Below, piece by piece: positions 1-9,669 of a DNA stretch of 64,000 nt. The translations under genes and the position numbers were made by a program. The notes below the pieces were generated by a model. It made no database searches, was not told the origin of the DNA, and was given only the letters and a program-made list of their open reading frames with translations. Source of the DNA: Legionella quinlivanii (GTDB taxonomy: Bacteria > Pseudomonadota > Gammaproteobacteria > Legionellales > Legionellaceae); the NCBI RefSeq assembly GCF_900461555.1, contig NZ_UGOX01000001.1:1439501-1503500 (forward strand). Reading direction: 5' to 3'. Numbering within the stretch: position 1 is the stretch's first letter; every line of letters begins with the position of its first letter.

Positions 1-1809
1 TTCTGTAAACGGGAATCCACTGGCGAAACGTTGGTATTCAAGGGAATCAAACTCATACACAAATCCGGGCTGCGCTTCACGTTTGGCATAAATATCGAGC
101 AATTCAATAGCCACATCGTGGATTTTTTCTGCCGCTTTTTTCTTTTCTTTCTGCCACTGGTCGCTGCCCAATTTATGAAGCGGTGCATGCTCACTATCCA
201 TGCCAGTGTATCGGCTAATCAGATGTAAAGAGGTGACTGGAACGTATATTTTATCATCACCGGCATAGGATAAGACCAGGAATTCGTTAATACTGTCGTT
301 GGTTTCGAGCGTTTTAAGTCCCTGGTAACGCCCGACTCCAAACTGAATATGCACCACCGGCGCATGAAGACGTAACTCTGATAAGTCCCGGATGATTAAA
401 TCCGGATCGACTGTTTTTTGCGAACTTCGGCGCTGGGGAATGGCCTGTTCACCGAAAAGCTGGGCTTCGACGATAATAGCGATTTGCGAGTCTAAAAGCT
501 CTGCTCCTTCAATCAGAGGGCCGGTTGTAATACTAATCAAGTCATCGCTGCTAAGAAATGATTGCCAGTCGTTGAGCTGATTCGCACTAATACCGGTTTG
601 TCTTAGCAAATCCAAAAGAACTTCGCGGCGGCCAGCACTCTCCACTACAATTAAATGACGGCGGTCGGGTTGGCTGAGATAATCCCTTAAATGATGTAAA
701 GGCTGTGGTGATTGACGTTCAACAGGAAGAGCGGGGGCTTCCTTCACTCTGAAGTTAAATACCGCTCCCTTTCTATCGATTGCCTGATGCCAGAGGCGTA
801 ATTGCTGATGCGTATTCACCCGAGTCAGAAGATCCGTGGGACTGATAAACATTTGTTCCGGTGTCAATACCGGCCGGCTGATATCATAGCGGCGCTGCTC
901 ATAGCGCAGTTTCAATTCCTGCCAGAATCGCTCGGCTTCTTCGGGTATATTCTGTATAAGACAAATGCTTGCATTTTCTGGTAAATAATCAAAAAAAGTG
1001 GCCGTATTCTCAAAGAAAAGAGGAAGATAATATTCGATACCGGAGGGATATTGGCTATTGCTGACGCTTTCATAAACAGGGCATTGACTTGGATTACCTG
1101 AAAACTGTTCCCGAAAATTTCTGCGAAACAGAGTAATGCTGGCTTCATTAAGCGGAAATTCTCTGGCTGGAAGAATTTCAATTTGATCAACCTTGGCAAT
1201 TGTTCGCTGCGATTCAGTATCGAACTGACGAAGGCTTTCGATTTCATCATCGAATAGTTCAATGCGGAATGGGCAATTGCTGCCCATTGGGTACATGTCA
1301 ATAATCGAACCGCGAACCGCGTACTCCCCATGCTCCAATACTTTATTGACCGAATGATAGCCGCCATTTTGCAGCTGGTTTCTGAAGTGGCCAAGATCAA
1401 GTGTTTGCCCCTGTTTCAGCGCAAACGCATATTGATGCAGAAAGGCTGGAGGACAAAGTCTGTGCATCAGCGTTGAGGCTGATGCTATAACAATCGTTTT
1501 ACTTGCCTGCTGCAAGCGGTTTAATGTGAGCAGGCGTTCAGAAATAATATCCTGATGCGGAGAAAATAAATCATAGGGCAGGGTTTCCCAGTCAGGAAAA
1601 TAAAGTAGTTCACAACTGGATTGTCCGAGGAAAAAACGCAACTCTGACATGAGTTGATTGGCCGTCAGAGTATCAGGGGTGATAAGTAATTTAACCCCCG
1701 GTTCATTCAGACAATATTCGGACAGGGCAAGTGACAAGCTGCAGCCATGAAGGCTTCCCCAGTTTTGTTTTCGGTCAACAGATGGATATTGGAGTATGGC
1801 GTTTTGCAT
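1..1809 (-). CDS. mfd: Transcription-repair coupling factor Mfd (N-terminal part, cut by window edge)
   Basis: This is the first 603 codons of Mfd, the ATPase that removes stalled RNA polymerase from DNA lesions and recruits UvrA. The reading frame is open from the ATG at 1809 to the window edge. The protein begins MQNAILQYPSVD and contains the UvrB-like N-terminal module, with LLYFPDWETLPYD near residue 90, as in Mfd. The visible part ends with ASGFPFTE, the segment just before the helicase motor, so the Walker motifs and translocase domains lie outside the window. A TATACT hexamer about 30 bp upstream could be its -10 element. Assignment rests on similarity to the family as I know it; no search was run. 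Confidence 0.93.
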   Translation of the reverse strand, partial: MQNAILQYPSVDRKQNWGSLHGCSLSLALSEYCLNEPGVKLLITPDTLTANQLMSELRFFLGQSSCELLYFPDWETLPYDLFSPHQDIISERLLTLNRLQQASKTIVIASASTLMHRLCPPAFLHQYAFALKQGQTLDLGHFRNQLQNGGYHSVNKVLEHGEYAVRGSIIDMYPMGSNCPFRIELFDDEIESLRQFDTESQRTIAKVDQIEILPAREFPLNEASITLFRRNFREQFSGNPSQCPVYESVSNSQYPSGIEYYLPLFFENTATFFDYLPENASICLIQNIPEEAERFWQELKLRYEQRRYDISRPVLTPEQMFISPTDLLTRVNTHQQLRLWHQAIDRKGAVFNFRVKEAPALPVERQSPQPLHHLRDYLSQPDRRHLIVVESAGRREVLLDLLRQTGISANQLNDWQSFLSSDDLISITTGPLIEGAELLDSQIAIIVEAQLFGEQAIPQRRSSQKTVDPDLIIRDLSELRLHAPVVHIQFGVGRYQGLKTLETNDSINEFLVLSYAGDDKIYVPVTSLHLISRYTGMDSEHAPLHKLGSDQWQKEKKKAAEKIHDVAIELLDIYAKREAQPGFVYEFDSLEYQRFASGFPFTE

Positions 1810-1980
1810 AAATCACGATCAAGGCTGTTTGAGGGTTGAAAGTATACTACAAGATAAGGGATGAACGAAAACATCCGCGTAGTCCAGGGGCGCATTGCCA
1901 TTAAGTTAAGCTCTATATGAATATTAAACTGTTATCCCCGCGAAGGTGTTGCATAAATAGAACCAAGCTACAAACCTGTC

Positions 1981-2064
1981 GTCTTTGCGAACGAAGTGAA
2001 GCAATCCAGATCGAAACTTGAGTTGAGTCAGGATCTGGATTGCTTCGCTAACGCTCGCAAAGAC
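1981..2064. repeat. Palindromic intergenic repeat, family A, copy 1
   Basis: The core starts with GTCTTTGCGA and ends with the complementary TCGCAAAGAC; inside are GAAGCAATCCAGATC and its partner GATCTGGATTGCTTC, so the RNA would form a long hairpin. The left flank from about 1930 (CCCCGCGAAG, then AAATAGAACCAAG) is shared with copy 2 and, inverted, with copy 3. It fills most of the gap between mfd and hisIE. Other copies are at 32310, 40641, 44730 and 59626. Confidence 0.9.
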
Positions 2065-2103
2065 AGTTTTGTGCACCTATCTTAGACTAGATGTTTTGCA
2101 TCA

Positions 2104-2733
2104 CTACTTTTGTTGAACGATTGGCATATGTCGTTGCTGTAAACAATCGATTACCTGATAGAGATCCAGCTCGCAGGCTTTGAGTAGTACCAGAACATGA
2201 AATAGTAAATCGGCTGTTTCCTCAATAACTGCGTCCTTATGGCCTTCCACTGCGGCAATCACTGTTTCAACGGCTTCTTCGCCCACTTTTTGAGCGCATC
2301 GAGGCACGCCGGATTGAACCAGTTGGGCAGTATAACTAATCCCTTCCTGCTGATCGCCACGCGTTTGAATGATGTCAGCGAGACAGGCAAGAAAGTTGAT
2401 TTTTGCCGTAGTCACTGGTTTATAACAGCTTGAATAACCAAGATGGCAGGCGGGTCCTGTTGGAATAACCTGAACTAAAAGACTATCGCCATCACAATCT
2501 ACAGCCAGTGAGATGACATCCATTGAATTACCCGAGCTTTCCCCTTTACGCCATATACGTTGTTTGCTTCGGCTGTATAACGTCAGCTTTCTGGTAACCT
2601 GGGTTATTTCAAGTGCCTGTGGGTCCATATAACCTAACATCAATATATCACCGTTATTGGCATGCTGAATTATTGCGGGAATCAGATTATTCATTTTTTC
2701 CCAATCTAATAATGTGTTATCAATATGATTCAT
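2104..2733 (-). CDS. hisI: Bifunctional phosphoribosyl-AMP cyclohydrolase / phosphoribosyl-ATP pyrophosphatase HisIE
   Basis: This cytoplasmic enzyme catalyses steps 2 and 3 of histidine biosynthesis. HisI occupies about residues 1-115, with W61-x-KGExSGN, the metal-binding DCDGD at 79-83 and the Zn-ligand cysteines at 96 and 103. HisE follows, with the MazG-like acidic motifs GEEAVE at 151-156 and EETAD at 171-175. At 209 residues it matches the fused enterobacterial type. Its ATG overlaps the hisF stop by 4 nt, and it is the last gene of the his operon. Family repeat A lies just downstream. Confidence 0.96.
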   Translation of the reverse strand: MNHIDNTLLDWEKMNNLIPAIIQHANNGDILMLGYMDPQALEITQVTRKLTLYSRSKQRIWRKGESSGNSMDVISLAVDCDGDSLLVQVIPTGPACHLGYSSCYKPVTTAKINFLACLADIIQTRGDQQEGISYTAQLVQSGVPRCAQKVGEEAVETVIAAVEGHKDAVIEETADLLFHVLVLLKACELDLYQVIDCLQQRHMPIVQQK

Positions 2734-3497
2734 AATCTAACCTCGATATTATTTTCCGCAAGCAAGCATTTGATTTCCTGGATACTTGCAATTCTGTCGT
2801 GAAAGATAGACGCTGCGAGCGCTCCATCAACTTGAGCTTCTTTGAATACAGCAATAAAATCGTCAGCCGCACCTGCTCCGCCAGAAGCAATTAATGGAAC
2901 ATGAATTGCTTCTCTAAGCATTTGTAACTGTTGAATGTCATAGCCTTTTTTTACGCCATCCGATTGCATACAATTCAATACAATTTCTCCAGCACCTCTT
3001 GCCTGAACTTCCTTCACCCAATCCAGGGTTTTGTGCCTGGAGTTCAATGTTTTGTCCGGATTGCCTGTATATTGGAATACATAGTAATCATCGTCAATCC
3101 ACTGGCTATCGATCCCGATAACAACGCATTGCCTTCCAAACTCATCACTCAATTCATTGATTAATTGCGGTCTTTCCAAAGCCGGACTGTTGATAGAGAG
3201 TTTATCTGCTCCCGCATTTAAAATAGCTCGCCCTTTCTCCAGTGTACGGATGCCGCCAGCAACAGTAAAGGGAATATTGATTGTTTTGGCGATTGCATCA
3301 ATCCAGTCTAAAGAGACTGCGCGATCTTCACTGCTGGCAGTAATATCATAAAATACCAGCTCATCGGCTCCGGACTGTGAATAATGACTCGCCAAAGGCA
3401 GTATATCACCAATAATGCGATGATTTCTGAATTGAACCCCTTTTACGACCTGATTATTACATACATCCAGACAGGGAATGAGGCGTTTGGTTAACAT
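2730..3497 (-). CDS. hisF: Imidazole glycerol phosphate synthase, cyclase subunit HisF
   Basis: HisF is the (beta-alpha)8-barrel subunit that joins PRFAR with ammonia delivered by HisH, giving imidazole glycerol phosphate and AICAR. The catalytic aspartate lies in the N-terminal LIPCLDV motif. The second half-barrel carries a corresponding Asp in VVIGIDS, and the phosphate-binding VAGGIR and ASGGAG loops are present. At 255 residues it is of normal length. It overlaps hisA by 7 nt and hisIE by 4 nt, implying translational coupling. Confidence 0.96.
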   Translation of the reverse strand: MLTKRLIPCLDVCNNQVVKGVQFRNHRIIGDILPLASHYSQSGADELVFYDITASSEDRAVSLDWIDAIAKTINIPFTVAGGIRTLEKGRAILNAGADKLSINSPALERPQLINELSDEFGRQCVVIGIDSQWIDDDYYVFQYTGNPDKTLNSRHKTLDWVKEVQARGAGEIVLNCMQSDGVKKGYDIQQLQMLREAIHVPLIASGGAGAADDFIAVFKEAQVDGALAASIFHDRIASIQEIKCLLAENNIEVRL

Positions 3498-4225
3498 AGA
3501 AAAACTCCCTCGGTATAACTTGATAAATCAAAATCAGTTTCATAAAGCATCCGCCCGAGAATCGCGGCTGACAACCCTAAATCAGCCAAACGTTTCAGAT
3601 CATCCGTGCCTCTAATTCCACCAGAGGCCTGCCACTGAATATGCGGGAATCGATCAATAGCTAGCTGGTAAAGCGAAAAATCAGGGCCTTGCATCATGCC
3701 GTCGCACTGCACATTCGTACAAAGAATTTCACTAATATCTGTATCCGAATAGGCTTCAACCAGATCCCATAGACTAATCGCTGTGGGTTCCTGCCAGCCA
3801 TGACTGGTAAGCAAGGGGAGGTTATTATTCCAGCGGATATCTAATGCCAGCACAATTCGGCCGCCACCAGCCAGACGAATAATCGATCGCGTTAAATCAG
3901 GATTGTGAACCGCCAGACTTCCCAGAACAATCTTATGAATTCCGGCATCAAGGCATTGCTTTACTGTTTCAAGAGAGCGAATTCCACCTCCTGCCTGTAA
4001 AATCAAACCGGAAGATAAAAGGCTGGTGATTAATTCAAGCTGTTCCATACAACCAGAACGTGCGCCATCCAAGTCCACCAGATGTAAACGAGTCATCCCT
4101 TTCTGACGATACAGGGTTGCCAATTGCAGAGCTGTTTGTGGATAAATTGTTGTCTGTAAAAACTCGCCCTGACGCAAACGGACGCATTGCCCTTGTTGTA
4201 AATCTATGGCAGGAATAATATTCAT
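3491..4225 (-). CDS. hisA: Phosphoribosyl-ProFAR isomerase HisA
   Basis: HisA catalyses the Amadori isomerisation of ProFAR to PRFAR in histidine synthesis. The 244-residue barrel protein starts [17 protein letters not shown], with the catalytic Asp in AIDL, and has the paired phosphate loops AGGGIRSLE and [10 protein letters not shown]. Its start overlaps the last base of hisH and its end overlaps hisF. Confidence 0.96.
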   Translation of the reverse strand: MNIIPAIDLQQGQCVRLRQGEFLQTTIYPQTALQLATLYRQKGMTRLHLVDLDGARSGCMEQLELITSLLSSGLILQAGGGIRSLETVKQCLDAGIHKIVLGSLAVHNPDLTRSIIRLAGGGRIVLALDIRWNNNLPLLTSHGWQEPTAISLWDLVEAYSDTDISEILCTNVQCDGMMQGPDFSLYQLAIDRFPHIQWQASGGIRGTDDLKRLADLGLSAAILGRMLYETDFDLSSYTEGVFLC

Positions 4226-4824
4226 TATTGCATCCTTAAAAAATTATTAAGTAACTGTAAGCCGGCTTCTGCTGATTTTTCCGGATGAAACTGCATTCCT
4301 ACTTTATTTTCCTGCTGCACAATCGCAGAGAAGGACTGTATATAGTCACAGCTGGCTATCGTCTGCTCATTGCTGTTGTCAATAAATCGGGCATAACTAT
4401 GCACAAAGTACAGAAATGTCTTTTCGGGAAGCTGTTGCTGAAGAGGAGACTCCTGCAGCCAGCTTATGGAATTCCAACCCATGTGAGGAACTGGGCAGCC
4501 TTTCCGGTGAGAAAAGCTGCTCACTTTTCCTGGAAGCAGGCCCAGGCATTTCACCTGACCTTCTTCACTGTATTCATAAAGTAGCTGCATGCCGAGACAA
4601 ATTCCTAAAACAGGTTGCTGAAGCTCTCTGATGAGATCAACGAGTCCGTATTGAATCAAAGCAGCCATGCCGGATGAAGCTGTGCCAACGCCAGGAATAA
4701 TCAAGTGGCTGGCCTCTTCAATTTCTTTTGGATTGTGGGTGAGTGTATAGTCATAACCGAGCCTGGCCAGTGAGTTACTTAATGAAGCCAGATTGTTTCC
4801 ACAGATATCCAGTACCGCAATCAT
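4225..4824 (-). CDS. hisH: Imidazole glycerol phosphate synthase, glutaminase subunit HisH
   Basis: This class I glutamine amidotransferase supplies ammonia to HisF. The nucleophile is Cys76 in GICLGMQ, and the other triad members are His180 and Glu182 in QFHPEKS. The oxyanion-region PGVG motif is near residue 45. Length is 199 residues, as usual. It sits between hisB and hisA, with a 4-nt overlap with hisB. Confidence 0.96.
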   Translation of the reverse strand: MIAVLDICGNNLASLSNSLARLGYDYTLTHNPKEIEEASHLIIPGVGTASSGMAALIQYGLVDLIRELQQPVLGICLGMQLLYEYSEEGQVKCLGLLPGKVSSFSHRKGCPVPHMGWNSISWLQESPLQQQLPEKTFLYFVHSYARFIDNSNEQTIASCDYIQSFSAIVQQENKVGMQFHPEKSAEAGLQLLNNFLRMQ

Positions 4825-5870
4825 AAAATCCCCTTGGTCGAAGGTAAGTCATTATCTATTCGGACACAGGCTTGTCTTAATGCACGGCCCAGGGCTTTAA
4901 AGCAGGCTTCTATCATATGGTGATGGTTTTCACCGGTGACTTTTACATGAATGCTTGCTCTAAGGCTTGCGGCTAAGGAATGAAAAAAGTGAGGAACCAT
5001 TTCGGTAGCCATCCCGCCTACAAATTCCCGGGTAAACGATGCCTCAAAGCGGCAATAGGATCTTCCTCCCAAATCAATGGCAATAGCGGCCAAAGCTTCA
5101 TCCATTGGCAGGGTAAATCCATAGCGGCCAATTCCTCGCTTATCGCCTAATGCTTCACGAAGCGCGTCGCCTAAAACCAGAGCAGTGTCTTCAATCAGGT
5201 GATGCTCATCTACTTCTGTATCGCCCAAGGCATTCAGTTGCAAGGCAAATCCCCCATGTTTGCAAATCTGCTCCAGCATGTGAGAGAAAAAGGGAATGGG
5301 AGTGTTTATCGAAATATTTTCTCCCAAGTCGAGATTCAGACTCATTTCTATCGCTGTTTCGCGCGTACGGCGCTCAATGAAGACCTTTCTTGCCAGAATG
5401 AAATTGGTAATTTCTGGCCAGTTCTGTTGTTTGTTGACCTCCAAAAAGCCAATGCCTAGATTTTCTGCAAATTGACGATCACTTAAACGGTCGCCTACCA
5501 TCCAGCTTGTTTGATCCAATACATTATTTTTAAGAAATTCAGTCATTAACCCGATAGCAGGTTTACGGCAAAAGCAAGCTTCATCCTCTTTATGCGGGCA
5601 AATAAGGATCTCTTGAAAACGAATACCCTGTGATAGAAATAACTCCAGGATGAAATTTTGACAACGCTCAAAGTCGGGAAACGGGAAGCTGTCAGTTCCC
5701 AGGCCATCCTGATTCGTGATCATGATGAACTGATAGCCTGCCTTTTGTAAACGAAGCAGAGAAGGGATTACATCAGGCAAAAGTTTAATTTTCTCAAGTT
5801 TATCTACCTGAAAATCTTCAGGCTCTTCAACCAGGGTTCCATCCCGATCAATGAGTAACAGTTTTTTCAT
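4821..5870 (-). CDS. hisB: Bifunctional histidinol-phosphatase / imidazoleglycerol-phosphate dehydratase HisB
   Basis: The N-terminal HAD phosphatase (residues 1-165) has the DRDGT motif with Asp8 and Asp10 and a Cys-rich zinc loop ([11 protein letters not shown]). The C-terminal dehydratase (about 170-349) has its metal-binding histidine clusters DEHHLIED and ENHHHMIEA. The two activities act at steps 6 and 8 of histidine synthesis. The fused form is typical of Gammaproteobacteria. The start overlaps the end of hisC by 4 nt. Confidence 0.96.
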   Translation of the reverse strand: MKKLLLIDRDGTLVEEPEDFQVDKLEKIKLLPDVIPSLLRLQKAGYQFIMITNQDGLGTDSFPFPDFERCQNFILELFLSQGIRFQEILICPHKEDEACFCRKPAIGLMTEFLKNNVLDQTSWMVGDRLSDRQFAENLGIGFLEVNKQQNWPEITNFILARKVFIERRTRETAIEMSLNLDLGENISINTPIPFFSHMLEQICKHGGFALQLNALGDTEVDEHHLIEDTALVLGDALREALGDKRGIGRYGFTLPMDEALAAIAIDLGGRSYCRFEASFTREFVGGMATEMVPHFFHSLAASLRASIHVKVTGENHHHMIEACFKALGRALRQACVRIDNDLPSTKGIL

Positions 5871-6934
5871 ACAACACCTGTAGGTTTAAAACGGTTTAAT
5901 ACGTCAAGAAGCAGTGTATTTTGTATTGCATCACCAACTGTAAGGCGCAGCATATTGTGCAGTTCGGAGGTATTTGGCAATTGCCGCACTGCAATGTCAT
6001 GGGAAGCCAGCCAGACTTGTAACTGGGCGTTGTATTGGCTTTTTATTAAAATAAAATTTGCCTCGCTGGGGTACACAATCTCTATCCATGAAAAAGCCTC
6101 CAGGGTTTTAATCAGGTTTTGGCGCTGTTCCACAATGTGGCAGACAGAGTTCGCAAGCCATCCCGAGTTTTTCAAAGCTAATTTGGCAATTGTCAATACA
6201 GGTGCTGCCAAATGATAAGGTGGGATAATCTTTTTTATTTGCTGAATGAATGCTTCGTTAGCGACGACCGCTCCCACTCTGACAGAGGCGAGTCCATACG
6301 CTTTGGACAGTGTTCTCAAAATGATCAGATTTTCATATTGCGGCAGTAAACTAATAGCACTTTCCCGAGCGGAGAAATCAATATAGGCTTCATCAACCAC
6401 CACCGCTGCTTTATTCGCAAACTGTGCGCAGATTTCGGCAATGCTGGCAATATCCAGACAATTACCAGTGGGATTATTAGGACTGCATAGCATCACCAAT
6501 TTGCAGCCTTCACGCCAGCTTGAAAAGAGTTTTTGCAAATCCAGACTAAAATCAGATTTAAAGTTCAAAGGACAGTCAATTACAACCGCATTTTGCAGTT
6601 GCGCATAAAATCGATACATGGGAAAAGTGGGCGGGCATTGTAAAATGCTGTCTTGTCCTGCGATTAAAAACAAACGCATCAATAGATCGATACCGTCATC
6701 ACTTCCACGAGTTAGCGCAATCTGCTCCTGATTAACCTTATAATATCCTGCAAGCAGCTTTTGAACCTCCCGCTCAAGCTGATAATCTGGATACTGATTT
6801 AAAGGCAGATCAAGTGCTGAAACAGGTGCGCTGGGCGACTCATTATTATGGAGCCGGTATTTTAGCTCGTCACCGCCCGGTCGATAAGGAATCAATCTGG
6901 CAAATTCAGGACGGATTAAATTTAAAATGGTCAC
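5867..6934 (-). CDS. hisC: Histidinol-phosphate aminotransferase HisC
   Basis: This PLP-dependent fold-type I enzyme makes histidinol phosphate from imidazole acetol phosphate. The PLP lysine is Lys211 in [16 protein letters not shown] (151-157) and DEAYIDF (181-187) are family motifs. I start it at a GTG (6934), two bases after the hisD stop region and preceded by AGGAG at 6-7 nt, giving 355 residues. A longer frame to an ATG at 7012 would run about 75 nt into hisD without family similarity. Confidence 0.93.
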   Translation of the reverse strand: MTILNLIRPEFARLIPYRPGGDELKYRLHNNESPSAPVSALDLPLNQYPDYQLEREVQKLLAGYYKVNQEQIALTRGSDDGIDLLMRLFLIAGQDSILQCPPTFPMYRFYAQLQNAVVIDCPLNFKSDFSLDLQKLFSSWREGCKLVMLCSPNNPTGNCLDIASIAEICAQFANKAAVVVDEAYIDFSARESAISLLPQYENLIILRTLSKAYGLASVRVGAVVANEAFIQQIKKIIPPYHLAAPVLTIAKLALKNSGWLANSVCHIVEQRQNLIKTLEAFSWIEIVYPSEANFILIKSQYNAQLQVWLASHDIAVRQLPNTSELHNMLRLTVGDAIQNTLLLDVLNRFKPTGVV

Positions 6935-6935
6935 A

Positions 6936-8237
6936 TTATTCTCCTGCGTAAACTGAGTCCATACGAAGCTTGATGGCATTGGCATGAGCTTGCAGGTTTT
7001 CAAGCTTTGCAAGCCTCATAGCATATTCCCCCAAGCCCAGAAGGCCTGTCTCATCAATCGACTGGATAGTCATTGATTTCATAAAATCAGCTGTACTCAA
7101 ACCGCTGTGTGTCTTGGCAAACCCAAATGTCGGCAGAACGTGGTTACTTCCGGTGATATAATCGCCCAGGCTTTCTGCTGCCCAGGGGCCCAGGAAAATG
7201 GTCCCGGCTGATTGGATTTCATTAAGCCATTCAGAAGCGTCTTCTCGATTAATAATCAAATGTTCTGGCGCATAACGGTTTATTATAGCTAGTTGTTCTT
7301 TAACAGACTTGCAGAATATTATGCTTCCTTTGTCCAGCGACTGGCGAATGACCGCCTGTTTAGGCATTTCATAGATTTGCCTTAATAAGGCGGTCTGAAC
7401 CGAGCAGGCAAAGGCTTCTTCCTCACATAGTAATATCACCTGTGAATCGCAGCCATGTTCTGCCTGTGCCAGCAAGTCGGCGGCGACAAATTCCGGATTA
7501 GCCCATTTGTCTGCAACGACCATCACCTCGGATGGACCGGCAGGCATGTCAATGGAGGCGCCTTTGGGATCAATTGAAACCTGCGTTTTTGCCTCGGTCA
7601 CAAAACGATTACCCGGACCAAATAATTTGTCCATTTTGATGACCGTTTCTGTACCGTAGGCTAAAGCTGCGATTGCCTGAGCTCCTCCGAGTGTATAAAT
7701 AGTGCTTATACCGCAGATGCGCGCAGCCACCAGCAGGTGAGGATCGATACTGCCTGTTTTATCGGGGGGCGTACATAATACGCGCAACGGGCATCCGGCA
7801 ATTTTTGCGGGAATGGCTTGCATCAGCAAGGAAGAAATTAATGGCGTATTATTTCCACCTGGTACATAGAGTCCCACTTTTTCAATGGGTCGATACAGCT
7901 TATTGATATTGACTCCTGGTGCCGTCTGAATGCTTTGTGAACAGGGCTTCACAGCCTGGTGATAACTGGTAATGGTGTCTGCTGCCCGAACAATGGCTTC
8001 AAGCGCATTGTCTTCAATTATGGCTTCAGAAATTGCCTCAGGCTCAACCTGAATTGATTTCAATGTCACCCCATCGAACTTTTCAGTGAGCTCAAACAGA
8101 GCACTGTCCCCCTGGATTCTGACCTGGGAAATAATTTCACTGACCTGTTGAGAGGGATCATTACTGATAATGGGTCTTTGCAGGGTTTGCTCTTTGGCTG
8201 ACTCAGAAAGAGTGTTCCAGTTAATGATTTTAATCAT
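6936..8237 (-). CDS. hisD: Histidinol dehydrogenase HisD
   Basis: HisD is the zinc enzyme that oxidises histidinol to histidine in two NAD-dependent steps, the last of the pathway. The 433-residue protein shows the motifs GLYVPGG, DMPAGPSEV, AEHGCDSQ and GSNHVLPT, with zinc-binding and catalytic residues of the family. It follows hisG after a 2-nt gap and precedes hisC. Confidence 0.96.
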   Translation of the reverse strand: MIKIINWNTLSESAKEQTLQRPIISNDPSQQVSEIISQVRIQGDSALFELTEKFDGVTLKSIQVEPEAISEAIIEDNALEAIVRAADTITSYHQAVKPCSQSIQTAPGVNINKLYRPIEKVGLYVPGGNNTPLISSLLMQAIPAKIAGCPLRVLCTPPDKTGSIDPHLLVAARICGISTIYTLGGAQAIAALAYGTETVIKMDKLFGPGNRFVTEAKTQVSIDPKGASIDMPAGPSEVMVVADKWANPEFVAADLLAQAEHGCDSQVILLCEEEAFACSVQTALLRQIYEMPKQAVIRQSLDKGSIIFCKSVKEQLAIINRYAPEHLIINREDASEWLNEIQSAGTIFLGPWAAESLGDYITGSNHVLPTFGFAKTHSGLSTADFMKSMTIQSIDETGLLGLGEYAMRLAKLENLQAHANAIKLRMDSVYAGE

Positions 8238-8239
8238 GA

Positions 8240-9121
8240 TTACTCCAGCATTTTCTCAATGGGTAAAACCAGAATAGAGCTGGCTCCCATTGCCTTAATG
8301 GATTCCAGCGTGTTCCAGAAAATTCCTTCACTGGAAACGACATGTACCGCTACTTTCTCAGGATTAGCCGGCAGCGAAAGCACTGTTGGACTCTCCGCGC
8401 CAGGCAAGTACTCACAGATTTGCTGGAGCGCATCACGGGGTGCATGAAAAAGAATATATTTTCTCTCCTGTGCCTGCTGGACCGCTTCAATGCGGCGTTT
8501 AAGCATGATGAGAAGACTTTGCAGCTCATCAGGAAGGGGATAAGACGATTGAATGAATAATGCCTGACTGTTTAAAAGCGTTTCGACTTCCATCAACTTG
8601 TTGTCTTCAAGTGTTTGCCCGCTTGAAACCAGATCGCAGATTGCATCGGCCATACCCATTCGCGGGGCAACCTCAACTGAGCCTGAAAGCCTTAAGCATT
8701 CCGCGGAAATTTTATTATCATCCAGATACTTTTTAAGCAGCAGGGGATAGCTGGTTGCTATACGTTTGCCATCCAGACATCCTGGGCCTCGATAGTCAAA
8801 TGACTCAGGAACCGCAATGGAAAGACGACAGCGGCAAGTCCCTAAGGCTTGAAGGATGGAATAGGATTTATCAGGGAAAGCCAGGGCCGCCTCGAGCAGG
8901 ACATTCTCGCCAACGATGCCGCCATCACAAAGACCATCGAAAAGTAGCGCGGGAATGTCATCGTCACGAATTAACAGTAAATCAATAGGGAAGTTATCGA
9001 CATGGCATAACAGGGCATTTTCCCGTAAGCGAAATTTTAATCCACAACGATTAAGCAGCTCTATCGATTCTTTGGCTAAGCGGCCTTTTTTTTGTATCGC
9101 TAAACGTAATCTTTTTGTCAT
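8240..9121 (-). CDS. hisG: ATP phosphoribosyltransferase HisG (long form)
   Basis: HisG catalyses the committed step of histidine biosynthesis, joining ATP and PRPP, and is feedback-inhibited by histidine. At 293 residues it is the long, self-sufficient form with a C-terminal regulatory domain; the catalytic half includes KGRLAKES and the DLVSSGQTL loop near residue 165. No hisZ is needed or visible. Its ATG overlaps the end of the preceding regulator gene by 4 nt, so the two are co-translated. Confidence 0.96.
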   Translation of the reverse strand: MTKRLRLAIQKKGRLAKESIELLNRCGLKFRLRENALLCHVDNFPIDLLLIRDDDIPALLFDGLCDGGIVGENVLLEAALAFPDKSYSILQALGTCRCRLSIAVPESFDYRGPGCLDGKRIATSYPLLLKKYLDDNKISAECLRLSGSVEVAPRMGMADAICDLVSSGQTLEDNKLMEVETLLNSQALFIQSSYPLPDELQSLLIMLKRRIEAVQQAQERKYILFHAPRDALQQICEYLPGAESPTVLSLPANPEKVAVHVVSSEGIFWNTLESIKAMGASSILVLPIEKMLE

Positions 9122-9411
9122 GATTGATCTAACCTCTCTGCAATCAGTGTATAACCCCCGCTTCCCATGCTAAGACAGCGCGCTACCCGTGTAATGGTTG
9201 TAACGCTCACTCCGGTTTGTTCATGAATCGTTCGGTAAGATAAGCCTTTACGTAATAATGGAACCACCTCCCAGCGATCGGCCATTGCTTCAAGTTCTGC
9301 AGGCGTACAGAGATCGTTAAAGAAAGCAGTGGCTTCATCTTCATTTTTCAATGAACAGATTGCCTGCATCAAATGGCTGTTAGAACGTTTAGAATGGTTA
9401 TGTGATTTCAT
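9118..9411 (-). CDS. TrpR/YerC-like DNA-binding protein, probable his operon regulator
   Basis: This 97-residue protein belongs to the TrpR-like YerC/YecD family: FFNDLCTPAELEAMADRWEV is followed by a helix-turn-helix around residues 57-77 (GLSYRTIHEQTGVS, TTITRV). It is the first gene of the his operon and overlaps hisG by 4 nt. Its promoter carries a palindrome at the predicted transcription start, so autoregulated repression of histidine synthesis is likely but inferred. The 5' leader of about 27 nt shows no strong Shine-Dalgarno sequence. An internal Met near residue 15 is an alternative start, but the N-terminus aligns acceptably with YerC. Confidence 0.85.
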   Translation of the reverse strand: MKSHNHSKRSNSHLMQAICSLKNEDEATAFFNDLCTPAELEAMADRWEVVPLLRKGLSYRTIHEQTGVSVTTITRVARCLSMGSGGYTLIAERLDQS

Positions 9412-9417
9412 GATAGC

Positions 9418-9443
9418 GTATTAACGTAATATAACATTAATAC
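9418..9443 (-). promoter_or_regulatory. Candidate operator palindrome of the his operon
   Basis: A 26-bp imperfect palindrome has outer half-sites GTATTAA (9418-9424) and TTAATAC (9437-9443); 11 of 13 base pairs are symmetric. It begins one base after the -10 hexamer and covers about +1 to +20, a classic repressor position. Its GTA...TAC ends and AT-rich centre resemble Trp-repressor-type operators. Binding by the adjacent TrpR/YerC-like protein is inferred. Confidence 0.6.
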
Positions 9444-9472
9444 ATTCTAACAGGGGTTCATTCGATAGTCAA
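9444..9472 (-). promoter_or_regulatory. Sigma-70 promoter of the his operon
   Basis: On the minus strand TTGACT (9472-9467) and TAGAAT (9449-9444) are separated by exactly 17 bp, each with five of six consensus bases. Predicted start of transcription is near 9437, 26 bases before the regulator's ATG. Confidence 0.8.
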
Positions 9473-9547
9473 ATCATTTGACATTCGGTGAGGTTTGAGA
9501 TGTGATCATTGGCTAATTAAAGGAAAGGTGATTTTCCACCTAAAATC

Positions 9548-9632
9548 CTCTCTCCCCTCGGGGGATAGAGTTAGAGAGAGGGGGTTAAGATCCAACCCTC
9601 ACCCTAGCCCTCTCCCAGTTTGGGAGAGGAGA
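9548..9632. repeat. Palindromic repeat, family C
   Basis: An imperfect hairpin repeat with CTCTCTCCCCTC at the left and the segments ACCCTCACCCTAGCCC and CTCTCCC-AGTTT-GGGAGAG at the right. Similar CCCTCACCCTAGCCCTCTCCC-type repeats are scattered in many gammaproteobacterial genomes. Only one copy is in this window. Confidence 0.6.
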
Positions 9633-9669
9633 TGTTCATGGAATAACCTGTTTAAAAAAGGAAGTTACA

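Noticed and set aside
912-1400. A 162-codon minus-strand frame in the mfd region
   Set aside because: It runs in another frame of the same strand inside the mfd coding sequence, which shows clear protein similarity; the frame is a shadow.
9412-9545. Histidine leader peptide before the his operon
   Set aside because: I found no short ORF with His codons in the leader; the predicted leader is only about 27 nt.
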